Below, in pieces: positions 16,272-25,584 of a stretch of 64,000 nucleotides of DNA. How positions within the stretch are numbered: the stretch's first letter is position 1; every line of letters starts with the position of its first letter. Location: NCBI GenBank assembly GCA_937975705.1, contig CALJTX010000002.1:9982-73981 (forward strand), read 5' to 3'. The position numbers and the translations under genes were made by a program. The stretch is from an uncultured Flavobacteriia bacterium. GTDB lineage: Bacteria > Bacteroidota > Bacteroidia > Flavobacteriales_D > Crocinitomicaceae. The notes under the pieces were generated by a model that saw only the letters and a list, made by a program, of their open reading frames with translations, did no database searches and was not told the DNA's origin.

Positions 16272-18987
16272 GGGTTTTGTTGTTGTTAAATTTGTAAGTC
16301 AAGCGCAAGAGAAAATAACGTGTAATGATGCGCGTGTAGTTATCTGTGATCATGTTGCCACTCACGGTGCGCTGCACATTGATGTTTTGGTTGAGCAAAT
16401 CGTTGATAGACAAACCTAAGATGAGGTTTTCTGTTTTCAAGAAAGCTTTTTGAAGCTCTAGATCAACGATAAAGAGATCGCGGTTGAAGGCGGCAGCACG
16501 CCCACGGTTCATGGTGTAATTGAGTTCCCATTTGAAACGGAAATGAGCAGGTAAGCGCCAGTCACCGGTCATGAAATAATTTTGGGTAGAGTAGGGCTGA
16601 TTCGAAAAAGTACTCAATGTAGTGACAGGATTCACATATGTGTAGTCCGCACCAACATTCAACTCCAAGCTATCCAAACTGACCTCAATAGAAAAGGCGC
16701 CGTTCAGAGTAGTTGTACTGGTTGTATTGAGCTGCCCATTGATCAAGTTGTTGTTTTTAAAGTAAGAGGCGTTCAAACTTGGTTCGAAGGTCAACTTGCG
16801 GTTCAAAATAGGGTAGCCACCGCCTGCATAAACGGTTGCAAACATATTGCCGTCGACATTGACAGTCTTTGAAATGGTGCGACCAAATTGGTCAAAGGTG
16901 GTGCTGTTGCCAAAGTCGTTTTGTGTAAATGTAGCATTTCCACCAGACCAAATGTAGCGACCGGTCATGGCTTGCCAAACGTTGGCATTGAAGTTGATTT
17001 GGTGCTGATAGTTGGGCTTGAGGTCAGGATTTCCTTCTTGGATGCGGTTCGGGTTGGTGTTGTCACGAACCGGTTGAAGGTCGTTTGCGCTTGGCGGAGC
17101 AGAATAGGTGCTGTAGCGCAGATTGATGCGCTTGGCCATGCTCGGCTTAAATTGATAAGCAAAGTTGGGTAAGAAATTAGAGATGTTTTGGTTGATGCCA
17201 ACATTATTGAACTGATTGATGTTGTCAATTTGAATGTTTCTAAAGCCCAAACCGCCAGAAATGCGGTGGCTCTTGTAGAGGTAGGTGAGGGTAGTTGTAC
17301 CGCGTTGCTGAAAGCGCTCATTGACAAAATCATTGGTAAACAAGCTGTCAATTTGATTGAACTGCCCCACTAAATTCGGGTTGTAAGTATAACGCGCTTG
17401 GTTGGATGCGCCAAGTTCTAAGAAGTACTCGGTGGTGAGTAAAAAGCTTTTGGAAAGCGGCTCTGTATAGGAAAGCGTTACATAATTTGTGTTGCCAAAG
17501 TTATTATTGGTCTTTCTTTGATTGGCAATAGTATCAAAAGCCAATGCAGCGGTGTTGGTCACCAACTGACCTTCTGAGGTGTTGTTGTTGTAACGCAAAA
17601 TGTATTTGGCCTCAAATTCGCGGTCTTTTTTACCGAACTTTCTTCTTAAAATGGCTTCTGAATTGCTGCTTACACCTTTTGAATCATAAGTGTTGTTGAC
17701 GTTGGTAAGTAGGTAAGAAGCAAAGCTATCGTCTCTGAAGTCGTTGATGGAGGTGTTGTTTTGGGTTCCGAGGTCAAAATGTACATTCGGTTTGATTTCG
17801 AGTTTGGTGAGTGAATCGATATCGATTTGTAAATTCAAATTGATGCGGTGCGAACTGCTCGTAGACTGGTTGTTGGTAGAGTCTTTGGTGTAGTAAGAGC
17901 TGTCTGCAAGGAAATACTGCGTTTGGGAGCTTGAATTGGCCTGCAAGCGACTGTCGTAGTAGGCGTAGTTGACCCCGAGTTTTACTTTATCAGACAAACG
18001 ATCGTTGTAATAAACACCCGTTTTGAGGGTCTGTGGAATACCCGATTTATTGCCTCTGGAGTCGCGGTCCCAGAAATTGAGGCCGCTGGCGTCTCTTTCG
18101 TTGTCTAGACCAAATTTGTTCATGTCGCCAAATCCAAAGCTGGATTTAGGCGTATTGGAGGCAAGCATGAAGACGGAAATCTTTTGGGTTTTATTGAATT
18201 TATTGAACAAGAGTTCGGATTCATAAAAGGCTTCGTCTGCGGCACCTTGGTTCATGTCGGAGGCAACGGCCGCCTTGCCAAAATAACCTCGCTTGGCTTC
18301 GTCCTTGAGCTTCAGGTCTAGGACTTGAATTTTGTCGTCTTCGCCCGCTGCGGCATCTTCGTTTTTCTTTTCATACACTTGTACAGATTCAACACCGTTG
18401 GCGGCTAAGTTTTTGGTGGCTATGGTGGGGTCTGAGCCAAAGAATTCATCGCCATCGACAAGTACCTGACTGATTTCTTTTCCTTGTGAGGTAATGCTGC
18501 CGTCGTCTTCAACTTTGATTCCTGGAAGTTTTTTGAGAAGGTCTTCAACCACTGCATTTTCCGCAACCTTAAATGAGTCGGCAACAAAAATGAGCGTATC
18601 GCCACTGAAATACATCGCGTTGCGGTTGCGTGTCACCACCACAGCTTGAACGTCCTGAACCTTAGGGTAGAGACGGATGTCGGGGAGCTCAAAGGTTGAC
18701 TTTTTGGCGGAGCCCATTAAGTAAATACTGCGCGGGGTCCAGTTGTTGTGCTCAATAACTAATTGAAATGAGTCGAGCGGAAGGTTGTTTATGGCAAATT
18801 CTCCGTTGGCATTGCTTCGGGTATAGCTCACCAAAACGGAATCGCGTAGGTGTATGGCCATGATGCTCGCCTGGTGAATGGGCTGTACGCCAGAGCTATC
18901 CACCAAACGGCCGCTGACTTTCATGTTTTGACTGTAGGAAAGTGCCGTAAAAAGAAATGTGAGGCTGAGTAAAAGTAATTTTTTCAT
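16243..18987 (-). CDS. TonB-dependent-receptor-like outer membrane beta-barrel protein
   Basis: 914 residues: signal peptide, a carboxypeptidase-regulatory-like domain (about residues 25-115), a plug-like region containing VEDLLKKLPGIKVEDDGSI and ISQVLVDGDEFFG, then a long beta-barrel ending LRLTYKFNN. It lacks the final aromatic residue at the extreme C terminus, ending in a short charged tail (EEDLRMWH). It belongs to the outer membrane beta-barrel (OMP_b-brl_3-like) class and probably imports a peptide, metal or siderophore-like ligand. It forms a unit with the GLPGLI gene. Confidence 0.88.
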   Translation of the reverse strand: MKKLLLLSLTFLFTALSYSQNMKVSGRLVDSSGVQPIHQASIMAIHLRDSVLVSYTRSNANGEFAINNLPLDSFQLVIEHNNWTPRSIYLMGSAKKSTFELPDIRLYPKVQDVQAVVVTRNRNAMYFSGDTLIFVADSFKVAENAVVEDLLKKLPGIKVEDDGSITSQGKEISQVLVDGDEFFGSDPTIATKNLAANGVESVQVYEKKNEDAAAGEDDKIQVLDLKLKDEAKRGYFGKAAVASDMNQGAADEAFYESELLFNKFNKTQKISVFMLASNTPKSSFGFGDMNKFGLDNERDASGLNFWDRDSRGNKSGIPQTLKTGVYYNDRLSDKVKLGVNYAYYDSRLQANSSSQTQYFLADSSYYTKDSTNNQSTSSSHRINLNLQIDIDSLTKLEIKPNVHFDLGTQNNTSINDFRDDSFASYLLTNVNNTYDSKGVSSNSEAILRRKFGKKDREFEAKYILRYNNNTSEGQLVTNTAALAFDTIANQRKTNNNFGNTNYVTLSYTEPLSKSFLLTTEYFLELGASNQARYTYNPNLVGQFNQIDSLFTNDFVNERFQQRGTTTLTYLYKSHRISGGLGFRNIQIDNINQFNNVGINQNISNFLPNFAYQFKPSMAKRINLRYSTYSAPPSANDLQPVRDNTNPNRIQEGNPDLKPNYQHQINFNANVWQAMTGRYIWSGGNATFTQNDFGNSTTFDQFGRTISKTVNVDGNMFATVYAGGGYPILNRKLTFEPSLNASYFKNNNLINGQLNTTSTTTLNGAFSIEVSLDSLELNVGADYTYVNPVTTLSTFSNQPYSTQNYFMTGDWRLPAHFRFKWELNYTMNRGRAAAFNRDLFIVDLELQKAFLKTENLILGLSINDLLNQNINVQRTVSGNMITDNYTRIITRYFLLRLTYKFNNNKTREEDLRMWH

Positions 18988-19041
18988 GAAGTAAGGGTCA
19001 GTACAACCTTATAAGACGTTTGAACGCTATAAAATGTTGCA

Positions 19042-19830
19042 TTAGTTTTTTTGAATTGCAGTCAGTACCTGATATTGTAAGCCAGAGGCTTCTTGAACAT
19101 CTTGAAATTGGATGGTGTATACGTGTCGTTTAAAGGCAGCTGGATTTTTTTCAAAAGCCAATACTGCGGTGTCGTTGGGTGCGTAGGCCAGGTTGGTGGA
19201 GTAGTCGTCATTTCCAAACTGAACAAATTTCTTGTTGAAGGCTTCGTCAAAACCTTGAAAATGCAGCGCAAATGCCCCATTTTGATTTTGCATTTGAGAG
19301 AGCAGCTGTAAGGCGTTGTCGATGTCTTTGTTGGTTTTCTTGTCGGAGCTTACGGCTTTAAATGGCCCGGATTTGCCATTGATAACCGCTCTTTTATAGC
19401 TGGCAATTGGGCTTTGGTTGGCGTTGTAAAAGATAAATGAAACTTCATTTTTTAGGGTGGATAGGCGCATGTTGGTCTTGTTCACCAGTACCATACTCAA
19501 GACCTCTTTGAGAAAATAAAAAGTATATTGAACTTTAAATCCTAGGGTGTCTATTTTTTCGAGGCTCGCCTTTAGAATTTCTCCGTTTGGATCTAGTTGT
19601 GCTTCCGACTTGAGCGTATAACCCGTTTTGTGCGTGAAATAAAGGGAAGGGAGACGATTGAGATCTTGGCGCGCATCTACTTTTTCTAAGTAGTTGAGAA
19701 AGGCAGAGAGACCTTTGAAAGCAGGCTCAAAAACCAATTTTGTTTCATTGTTTGTGCTCAAGTCTTTTGTGGTTTCTTTACAAGAAAGAAACAAGAAGGG
19801 GAGCAGAAGAAGCAGTACTTTTGGAATCAC
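19042..19830 (-). CDS. Hypothetical lipoprotein
   Basis: 262 residues beginning at a GTG codon, with a strong signal peptide and lipobox FLSC near residues 14-17. The rest is a soluble alpha/beta protein without motifs I recognise; RLPSLYFTHKTGYTLKSE and similar segments suggest a globular periplasmic domain. It is followed 55 nt downstream by the receptor gene and may be co-transcribed with it. Function unknown. Confidence 0.78.
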   Translation of the reverse strand: MIPKVLLLLLPFLFLSCKETTKDLSTNNETKLVFEPAFKGLSAFLNYLEKVDARQDLNRLPSLYFTHKTGYTLKSEAQLDPNGEILKASLEKIDTLGFKVQYTFYFLKEVLSMVLVNKTNMRLSTLKNEVSFIFYNANQSPIASYKRAVINGKSGPFKAVSSDKKTNKDIDNALQLLSQMQNQNGAFALHFQGFDEAFNKKFVQFGNDDYSTNLAYAPNDTAVLAFEKNPAAFKRHVYTIQFQDVQEASGLQYQVLTAIQKN

Positions 19831-19864
19831 AGCACGAAATTACAAATACTTCGCCGAAACTACT

Positions 19865-19872
19865 TAATTTTG
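19865..19872 (+). promoter_or_regulatory. -7 element for ruvX, leaderless configuration
   Basis: TAATTTTG ends 4 nt before the ATG at 19877. There is no TTG at 17-23 nt upstream, so the match is partial. Confidence 0.5.
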
Positions 19873-19876
19873 AAGG

Positions 19877-20284
19877 ATGTCAGTAGTACTTTGCATTGAT
19901 TTTGGACTCAAACGCTGTGGTTTGGCCATCAGCGACCCGAATCGGATCATTGCGAGTCCTTTGCAGACCATCGAATCCATTCAACTTGAAAATTGGCTTG
20001 AACAAGAAATCCCGAAGCGTAAAATTGTCGAAATTGTACTAGGGTATCCTACCCGTTTAGACGGATCCGACTCTCACGTCACTGAAAACGTACGTTTGTT
20101 GAAAGCAGTACTTGAAAAGAAATTCCCGCTGATACCCATAGTTTTATTTGACGAACGGTTTTCATCCAAAATGGCGAGTAAAGCTATTTTTCAGATGGGT
20201 CATAAAAAGAAAAAGCACGACAAAAGCTTAGTTGATCAGGTGGCAGCGGCCATGATTTTACAAGAATACTTGGGTCAAAGCTAA
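19877..20284 (+). CDS. ruvX: Putative Holliday junction resolvase RuvX (YqgF)
   Basis: This 135-residue RNase H-fold protein has the conserved IDFGLKRCGLAISDP start, the LGYPTRLDGSD motif, FDERFSSKMA and the C-terminal VDQVAAAMILQEYL. Length is standard. Family members process 16S rRNA 5' ends and/or resolve Holliday junctions. The def gene follows closely but has its own promoter inside the ruvX 3' end. Confidence 0.94.
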   Translation: MSVVLCIDFGLKRCGLAISDPNRIIASPLQTIESIQLENWLEQEIPKRKIVEIVLGYPTRLDGSDSHVTENVRLLKAVLEKKFPLIPIVLFDERFSSKMASKAIFQMGHKKKKHDKSLVDQVAAAMILQEYLGQS

Positions 20285-20299
20285 TCCTTGTTAAATTTG
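20270..20299 (+). promoter_or_regulatory. Bacteroidota promoter for def, leaderless configuration
   Basis: TTG (20270-20272) - 19 nt - TAAATTTG (20292-20299), ending 4 nt before the def ATG. The TTG element lies inside the last codons of ruvX. Confidence 0.75.
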
Positions 20300-20303
20300 C
20301 AAC

Positions 20304-20903
20304 ATGATTTTACCAATAGTCGCTTACGGAGATCCCGTCTTGAAAAAAGAAGCTGAAGAAATCGACCAGCAATATCCCGATTTACAAAAGCTCATTGCCG
20401 ATATGTTTGAAACCATGTACCATGCCAAAGGTGTGGGTCTGGCAGCACCCCAAATTGGCAAGAGTATCCGTTTGTTTATTGTCGACGGCAGCCCCTTTGC
20501 CGACGAAGAAGGCGATGAACCAGATCCAATGGCAGCAGGTATAGAAAATTTCAAAAAAGTATTCATCAATCCAATCATTGAAGAAGAAAGTGGTGCCAAA
20601 TGGGCTTTTCAAGAAGGTTGCTTGTCTATACCCGGCATCCGCGAAAATGTCCAACGCAAAGAGAAAGTACTCATCACTTATTACGATGAAAACTGGGTTT
20701 TCCACGAAGAAACTTTCGACGGTTATGCAGCGCGCATTATTCAGCACGAATACGACCACATTGAAGGCGTTCTTTTTACAGACCACCTCAGTCCACTCAA
20801 GAAAAAATTACTCCTCAAACGCCTTGGCAATATTACACAAGGCGCCATTCAAGTTGACTACAAAATGAGTTTTCCAGGCGGCAAAAAACCGCGCATGATC
20901 TAA
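20304..20903 (+). CDS. def: Peptide deformylase
   Basis: 199 residues with all three metal/active-site motifs: GVGLAAPQIG (residues 43-52), EGCLSIPG with the metal-binding cysteine 106, and QHEYDH (147-152). It removes the formyl group from the N-terminal methionine of nascent proteins. An insertion between motifs 1 and 2 (residues about 64-85, acidic) makes it slightly longer than E. coli Def, as usual in Bacteroidota. Confidence 0.97.
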   Translation: MILPIVAYGDPVLKKEAEEIDQQYPDLQKLIADMFETMYHAKGVGLAAPQIGKSIRLFIVDGSPFADEEGDEPDPMAAGIENFKKVFINPIIEEESGAKWAFQEGCLSIPGIRENVQRKEKVLITYYDENWVFHEETFDGYAARIIQHEYDHIEGVLFTDHLSPLKKKLLLKRLGNITQGAIQVDYKMSFPGGKKPRMI

Positions 20904-20908
20904 ACGCT

Positions 20909-21475
20909 ATGAAAAGACTAACTATTTTCACTTTCCTTTCTTTTTTATTCTTGGTTTCCTGCGGGGAAAGCCCAGAGCACAAAACCAAAAAAGAAAATCT
21001 ACGCGAGGGTATCACGGCTTATGAAGATTCACTTGCCAATTTGCAAAAAGACCCTCAAAAAGCGGCTAAAATCACGAGTCTGGCTCAAATAGAACTGATC
21101 AATCGGTTGCTGGCCTACAGCCGCAGCTTTCCAGCAGATACGTTTTCTGCCGATTGCCTGTTCAAGGCCCACATGATTTACGAGCACTTGCGCGCACCAC
21201 GTGAGGCAAGGGCTTATGGCGATACCTTATTGCAGCGCTTCCCCAACTACAAAAATAGATTGTTGGTGATCGAAAGCATGGGCAGTTCATACGACATCAA
21301 TGCGCCGCGCGACACCGCAATGGTGCGCAAATACTACAACCTTCTTTTGAAAGACGCGAAGGTACCTGTGCAAAAAAAGAAGGATATCAAGGCGCGCTTG
21401 GCCAAACTTGACTTAACTTTTGAGCAGTATATCATGCAAGGAGCAGCAGGTCAGTTGGTTGGTCAAGGAAATTAA
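20909..21475 (+). CDS. Hypothetical lipoprotein with helical repeats
   Basis: 188 residues with a signal peptide and lipobox LVSC near residues 15-18. The mature part is mostly helical with a tetratricopeptide-like spacing (AQIELINRLLAY, LFKAHMIYEHL, EARAYGDTLLQRFPNY), similar to YfiO/BamD-like outer membrane lipoproteins but much shorter. It begins 5 nt after def. Its TAA stop is nested with the TAA stop of the convergent aroA gene (21472-21475). Function unknown. Confidence 0.75.
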   Translation: MKRLTIFTFLSFLFLVSCGESPEHKTKKENLREGITAYEDSLANLQKDPQKAAKITSLAQIELINRLLAYSRSFPADTFSADCLFKAHMIYEHLRAPREARAYGDTLLQRFPNYKNRLLVIESMGSSYDINAPRDTAMVRKYYNLLLKDAKVPVQKKKDIKARLAKLDLTFEQYIMQGAAGQLVGQGN

Positions 21476-22674
21476 GCGCGCGTAAGGCGCAGAAAGTCTT
21501 GGATAAAATCTGGGTAAGATTTTTGAAGCGAACTAGTGTCTTCAGGTATTTGAAAACCAGCAGCTAACAGATGCGCAATGCAACTCGCCATTACAATTCG
21601 GTGGTCATTAAAGGTTTGTATTTGCCCTGCTTTGATTTGGCCTGTACCTTCTATTTCAATTTTATCCTCAATAATTTGATAAGCAATGCCCCAAATAGCT
21701 AGGGCTGCGCACATGGCTTTCAAGCGATCTGACTCCTTGTTTTTGAGCCGATGAATACCACTGATTGTGCTTTTACCTTGTGCTGCACAAGCCAACACGA
21801 CAAGCACTGGAAATAAATCGGGTTGTTGGGTGCAATCAAAGTCAAAAGGAGTTTTGTCCGAGCTCTCCAAAACCATGAGTTGAGCGTTTATCCATTCGCA
21901 TTTTGCACCAAATTGCGTTAGTGCGCTCAGCAGGTTTTGGTCGGGTTGTAAACTTGAACACTTGAGTCCAGAGAGTTCGATATGTCCGCGAATGGCTGCG
22001 CCTACTAAATGTGCGGCCACACTGCTCCAGTCTCCCTCTACTTGTGCACTTGTGCAAAAAAGTTGTTGAGCACCTTCAAAAGTGTATGTTTCTCCAGTTT
22101 GTTGGTACACAAAACCAAATTGCTTTAATGCGGCTAGCGTCATTTCAAAATAGGGTCGGCTATTGAGCTTTTTGATGCTGATTTGCCAATTTCCGGGGTG
22201 TTTGGCGGCCATTAAGAATAGGCCAGAAATATACTGAGATCCTTCTGTGCCATCAACTTCAATTGTTGTCTGGCTGATCGCCCCACTGATTTGAAGGGGT
22301 AATTTACCCGCCTGATGTACCACTGTAAGCCCCAATTGTTCAAGGAGCTGTATGGTTGCAAAATGCGTTCTTTGGAGTAGGGTGCCGTGGCCCGTGAGTT
22401 GATACGACGAACAGAAATTTTGTGCTACAAAAGCAAGTGTACGCAGTGCAAAACCACTTTCGCCAACGTCAATAAGTGCGTCGTGATGCACGTTTTCTTT
22501 GTTGCACAGAGCAGCCAAGGCATTTTTCATGGCTTGGGTGTCGCGGTCTGTTCCGAGGTTTTCTAACTGGCAAGTTTGGTTCGAGAGCGCGGCTAGTATC
22601 AACAAGCGTTGCCCGTAGCTTTTAGAAGATGGCGCATTTAAGTGCCCGCTATAACTTGGCGCTTTGGTTTTCAT
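21472..22674 (-). CDS. aroA: 3-phosphoshikimate 1-carboxyvinyltransferase (EPSP synthase)
   Basis: About 400 residues from the ATG at 22674; the open frame extends to 22749 inside the upstream gene but the extension is not conserved-looking. Motifs are SSKSYGQRLLIL near the start, KNKESDRL and NDHRIVM near the C terminus. The loop equivalent to E. coli LGNAGTAMRPL reads VGESGFALRTL (about residues 70-80): the glycine is kept but the following Thr and later Pro are replaced. It acts two steps before chorismate and overlaps the DAHP synthase/chorismate mutase gene by 26 nt. Confidence 0.93.
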   Translation of the reverse strand: MKTKAPSYSGHLNAPSSKSYGQRLLILAALSNQTCQLENLGTDRDTQAMKNALAALCNKENVHHDALIDVGESGFALRTLAFVAQNFCSSYQLTGHGTLLQRTHFATIQLLEQLGLTVVHQAGKLPLQISGAISQTTIEVDGTEGSQYISGLFLMAAKHPGNWQISIKKLNSRPYFEMTLAALKQFGFVYQQTGETYTFEGAQQLFCTSAQVEGDWSSVAAHLVGAAIRGHIELSGLKCSSLQPDQNLLSALTQFGAKCEWINAQLMVLESSDKTPFDFDCTQQPDLFPVLVVLACAAQGKSTISGIHRLKNKESDRLKAMCAALAIWGIAYQIIEDKIEIEGTGQIKAGQIQTFNDHRIVMASCIAHLLAAGFQIPEDTSSLQKSYPDFIQDFLRLTRA

Positions 22675-23716
22675 TTGATTTATCGCTTTGCATGCCGAGT
22701 TGGATGCGAATGGATTCTTCGTGGAGCATTTTAATAAACAGCTCCGCAAATTCTTGAGAGAGGTCAGCGTTCAATGCTTTTTCTACGGTAGTCTTTAGGG
22801 TTTCTTCCCAACGTTGCACTTGCAGAATAGGACTATTGTGGTTGCGTTTCAGTAAGCCAATTTGCCTAGAAAGCTCCATGCGTTCTTGTAGCAATTCAAT
22901 GAGGCCATCATCGATGAGGCTCAGTTTGTCTCGGAATTCAGAGAGTTCGGAATGGAGTTGGTCACTTTTGGAACGCGGCTCCAGATGGCCGAGCAATTCT
23001 TTAAAGGCAGCAGGAGTAATTTGTTGCTTGGCGTCGGTAAGCGCAATTGTTGGGTCGCAATGGGTTTCTACCATTAGGCCGTCATAGTGTAAATCTAGGG
23101 CTTGTTGGGCCAAAGGTGCAATGAGTGTGGCGCGCCCACCGATGTGAGACGGATCCATGACGAGTGGAATGTCGGGTCTCGCTTGCTTGAAATCAATAGC
23201 GATTTGCCAATGAGGGTTGTTGCGGTATTTGGTTTTTTGGTAAACAGAAAAACCGCGGTGAATGGCACCAATCACGCTGATCTGATGGCGCTCGAGTCTT
23301 TCGATGGCGCCTAGCCAGAGTTTGAGGTCGGGATTGACCGGATTTTTAACCATCACGGGTATCCCCGTTCCTTGCAGTGCTTCGGCAATTTCCTGCACTG
23401 TAAATGGGTTTACGGCAGAGCGTGCGCCAATCCAGACCATATCTACCTGATGAGCCGCAGCTGCTTTGACGTGTTCGGCGGTAGCTACTTCTGTGCAGAT
23501 TTTATAACCAAACTGCTTGCGCACCTCTACAAGCCATGCGAGGCCTTGGTCTCCGATGCCTTCAAAGGCTCCGGGTTGCGTGCGCGGTTTCCAGATACCA
23601 GCTCTAAAATAAGAAAGCGGAAGACCTTGAAGACCTTCCGCTGTTTGGATAACTTGAGTAAGTGATTCGGCCGAACAAGGACCTGAAATCAGGCATGTAA
23701 AGAGGTCCGGACGCAT
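22649..23716 (-). CDS. Bifunctional DAHP synthase / chorismate mutase (type II CM)
   Basis: 355 residues. The N-terminal about 260 residues are a KDO8P/DAHP synthase barrel starting with SGPCSAES and containing MVKNPVNPD and MDPSHIGG. The C-terminal about 90 residues are an AroQ-type chorismate mutase helix bundle (ELSEFRDKLSLIDDGLIELLQERMELSRQIG). This fusion is the usual Bacteroidota arrangement and links entry to the shikimate pathway with its first aromatic branch step, allowing feedback by prephenate/chorismate. aroA overlaps its 3' end. Confidence 0.95.
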   Translation of the reverse strand: MRPDLFTCLISGPCSAESLTQVIQTAEGLQGLPLSYFRAGIWKPRTQPGAFEGIGDQGLAWLVEVRKQFGYKICTEVATAEHVKAAAAHQVDMVWIGARSAVNPFTVQEIAEALQGTGIPVMVKNPVNPDLKLWLGAIERLERHQISVIGAIHRGFSVYQKTKYRNNPHWQIAIDFKQARPDIPLVMDPSHIGGRATLIAPLAQQALDLHYDGLMVETHCDPTIALTDAKQQITPAAFKELLGHLEPRSKSDQLHSELSEFRDKLSLIDDGLIELLQERMELSRQIGLLKRNHNSPILQVQRWEETLKTTVEKALNADLSQEFAELFIKMLHEESIRIQLGMQSDKSNENQSAKL

Positions 23717-23722
23717 CTGTTG

Positions 23723-25252
23723 TTATTTGGCGTAGTTGACTGCGCGTTTTTCGCGGATCACCGTTACTTTGACTTGCCCAGGGTAAGTCATTTCAGTTTG
23801 GATACGCTGAGAAATCGTAAAGGAGAGCTCTTCAGCTCTTTGGTCAGTTACTTTTTCTGCTTCTACCAATACGCGCAACTCGCGACCCGCTTGGATGGCG
23901 TAGGCACTGCCAACGCCGTCGTAAGAAAGTGCAAGGTTTTCAAGTTCTTTGATGCGTTTGATGTAGGCTTCAACAATTTCGCGGCGTGCACCAGGGCGCG
24001 CACCGGAGATGGCATCACAAACTTGTACAATTGGCGAAATGAGTGTTGTCATTTCGATTTCGTCGTGGTGCGCACCAATTGCGTTCAAGACATCGCCTTT
24101 TTCGCCGAATTTTTCAGCGATTTTCATACCGAGGATGGCGTGTGGCAATTCTGGTTCTTCGTCTGGCACTTTACCGATGTCGTGGAGGAGACCAGCACGT
24201 TTGGCAAGTTTGACATTGAGCCCGAGCTCTGCGGCCATAATGGCACACAAATTAGCTACTTCGCGGGAGTGTTGCAGGAGGTTTTGTCCGTAAGATGAGC
24301 GGAATTTCATGCGGCCAACCATGCGCATGAGCTCAGGATGTAGGCCGTGAATTCCGAGATCAATACAGGTGCGGCGACCGGTTTCAGCGATTTCTTCGTC
24401 GAGTTGTTTGCGCGTTTTGGCAACAACTTCTTCGATGCGTGCTGGGTGAATACGGCCGTCAGAAACAAGTTGATGCAAGCTCAAACGTGCGATTTCTCTG
24501 CGCACAGGATCAAAACAAGACAAGATGATTGCTTCTGGGGTGTCGTCTACGATGATTTCAACGCCTGTGGCAGCTTCTAGGGCGCGAATGTTGCGACCTT
24601 CGCGTCCGATGATGCGTCCTTTGACTTCGTCAGATTCGATGTTAAATACCGAGACTGCGTTTTCTACTGCTTGTTCTGTGGCTACGCGTTGAATACTTTG
24701 GATAACGATTTTGCGCGCTTCTTTGTTGGCATTCAGTTTGGCCTCTTCGGTAATTTCTTTGATTGTGGCCATGGCAGCAGTGCGTGCTTCGTCTGTGAGC
24801 GCTTGCATGAGGTTTTGCTTAGCGTCTTCAGGGGAGAGTTGTGCAATTTTTGAAAGCTCGGCAATTTGCTTTTGATGGATTTTGTCGAGTTCTTGGTTGC
24901 GCACCTCTAAGTGAGTGGCTTTGGTTTGGTAGTCGGTCTGAACTTTTTCGAGCTCTTTTTCTTTTCTACCGATTTCTTCTAATTTCTGATTGAGCGTTTT
25001 TTCTTTGGTTTTGAAGCGGTCTTCACCAGATTGCATGCGGCGCTCGCGTTCTCTGATGGCTTCTTCGTGCTCTTCTTTTTGTTTCAAGAAACGCTCTTTG
25101 GCTTGGAGTGCACGTTCTTTTTGAATTGTTTCGGCCTTAGATTCGGCTTCTTTGATGATGCGTTCTGCGTCCTTTTTGAGGATGCTTTTTTGGAGGATAA
25201 TACCGGCAACACCGCCGCCGAGTAATCCGATTAATAACCATACGATATCCAT
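23723..25252 (-). CDS. rny: Ribonuclease Y
   Basis: About 509 residues from the ATG at 25252 (a GTG nine bases upstream is the alternative). It has an N-terminal membrane segment (IVWLLIGLLGGGVAGII), a long coiled coil to about residue 185, a KH domain with GRIIGREGRNIRALE, and an HD domain with LLHDIGK. It initiates mRNA decay at the membrane in bacteria lacking RNase E. It is followed 6 nt later by the DAHP synthase gene and preceded by zapA. Confidence 0.96.
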   Translation of the reverse strand: MDIVWLLIGLLGGGVAGIILQKSILKKDAERIIKEAESKAETIQKERALQAKERFLKQKEEHEEAIRERERRMQSGEDRFKTKEKTLNQKLEEIGRKEKELEKVQTDYQTKATHLEVRNQELDKIHQKQIAELSKIAQLSPEDAKQNLMQALTDEARTAAMATIKEITEEAKLNANKEARKIVIQSIQRVATEQAVENAVSVFNIESDEVKGRIIGREGRNIRALEAATGVEIIVDDTPEAIILSCFDPVRREIARLSLHQLVSDGRIHPARIEEVVAKTRKQLDEEIAETGRRTCIDLGIHGLHPELMRMVGRMKFRSSYGQNLLQHSREVANLCAIMAAELGLNVKLAKRAGLLHDIGKVPDEEPELPHAILGMKIAEKFGEKGDVLNAIGAHHDEIEMTTLISPIVQVCDAISGARPGARREIVEAYIKRIKELENLALSYDGVGSAYAIQAGRELRVLVEAEKVTDQRAEELSFTISQRIQTEMTYPGQVKVTVIREKRAVNYAK

Positions 25253-25293
25253 TCTACTCACATTTGTAGTCGGGAGAGGGGGGCACTAGAAAG

Positions 25294-25584
25294 TTATTGA
25301 ACGTTGCTCAAGTCTTGTCTGAGGGCTTCAAGAGCCGCTTCGATGTCGGCATAATTAGGCTCAATTACAGTTGGTTTTGCTTCGGCTTTTGCTTTGGTAA
25401 GCAACTGAAGGGCCGTCATTGCCAATAAATCTTGGTTATCGTTTACTGCATAGTTTTTGCGAAGCAATTCAATGGCTTTGTTGATGTCGGCAGCTGCTGC
25501 TGTGACGGCTTCTGCCTCAGCTTCTGGTACGTTTAACGGGTAACTGCGACCAGCAATATTGATTTTAAGAGCTACTTTACTCAT
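25294..25584 (-). CDS. zapA: Cell division protein ZapA
   Basis: This 96-residue protein has the ZapA domain (IAGRSYPLNVP at the N terminus, then a helix that dimerises). ZapA bundles FtsZ filaments at the division ring. It starts exactly after the stop of the coiled-coil gene at 25585, and the two probably form one transcript with a good promoter at 25919-25951. The zapA-rny order is common in Flavobacteriia in my recollection. Confidence 0.9.
   Translation of the reverse strand: MSKVALKINIAGRSYPLNVPEAEAEAVTAAAADINKAIELLRKNYAVNDNQDLLAMTALQLLTKAKAEAKPTVIEPNYADIEAALEALRQDLSNVQ

Noticed and set aside
23720..24298. Long plus-strand open frame opposite rny
   Set aside because: It mirrors the RNase Y HD-domain region, which has strong motifs, and the predicted protein is Phe- and Cys-rich in a shadow-like way.
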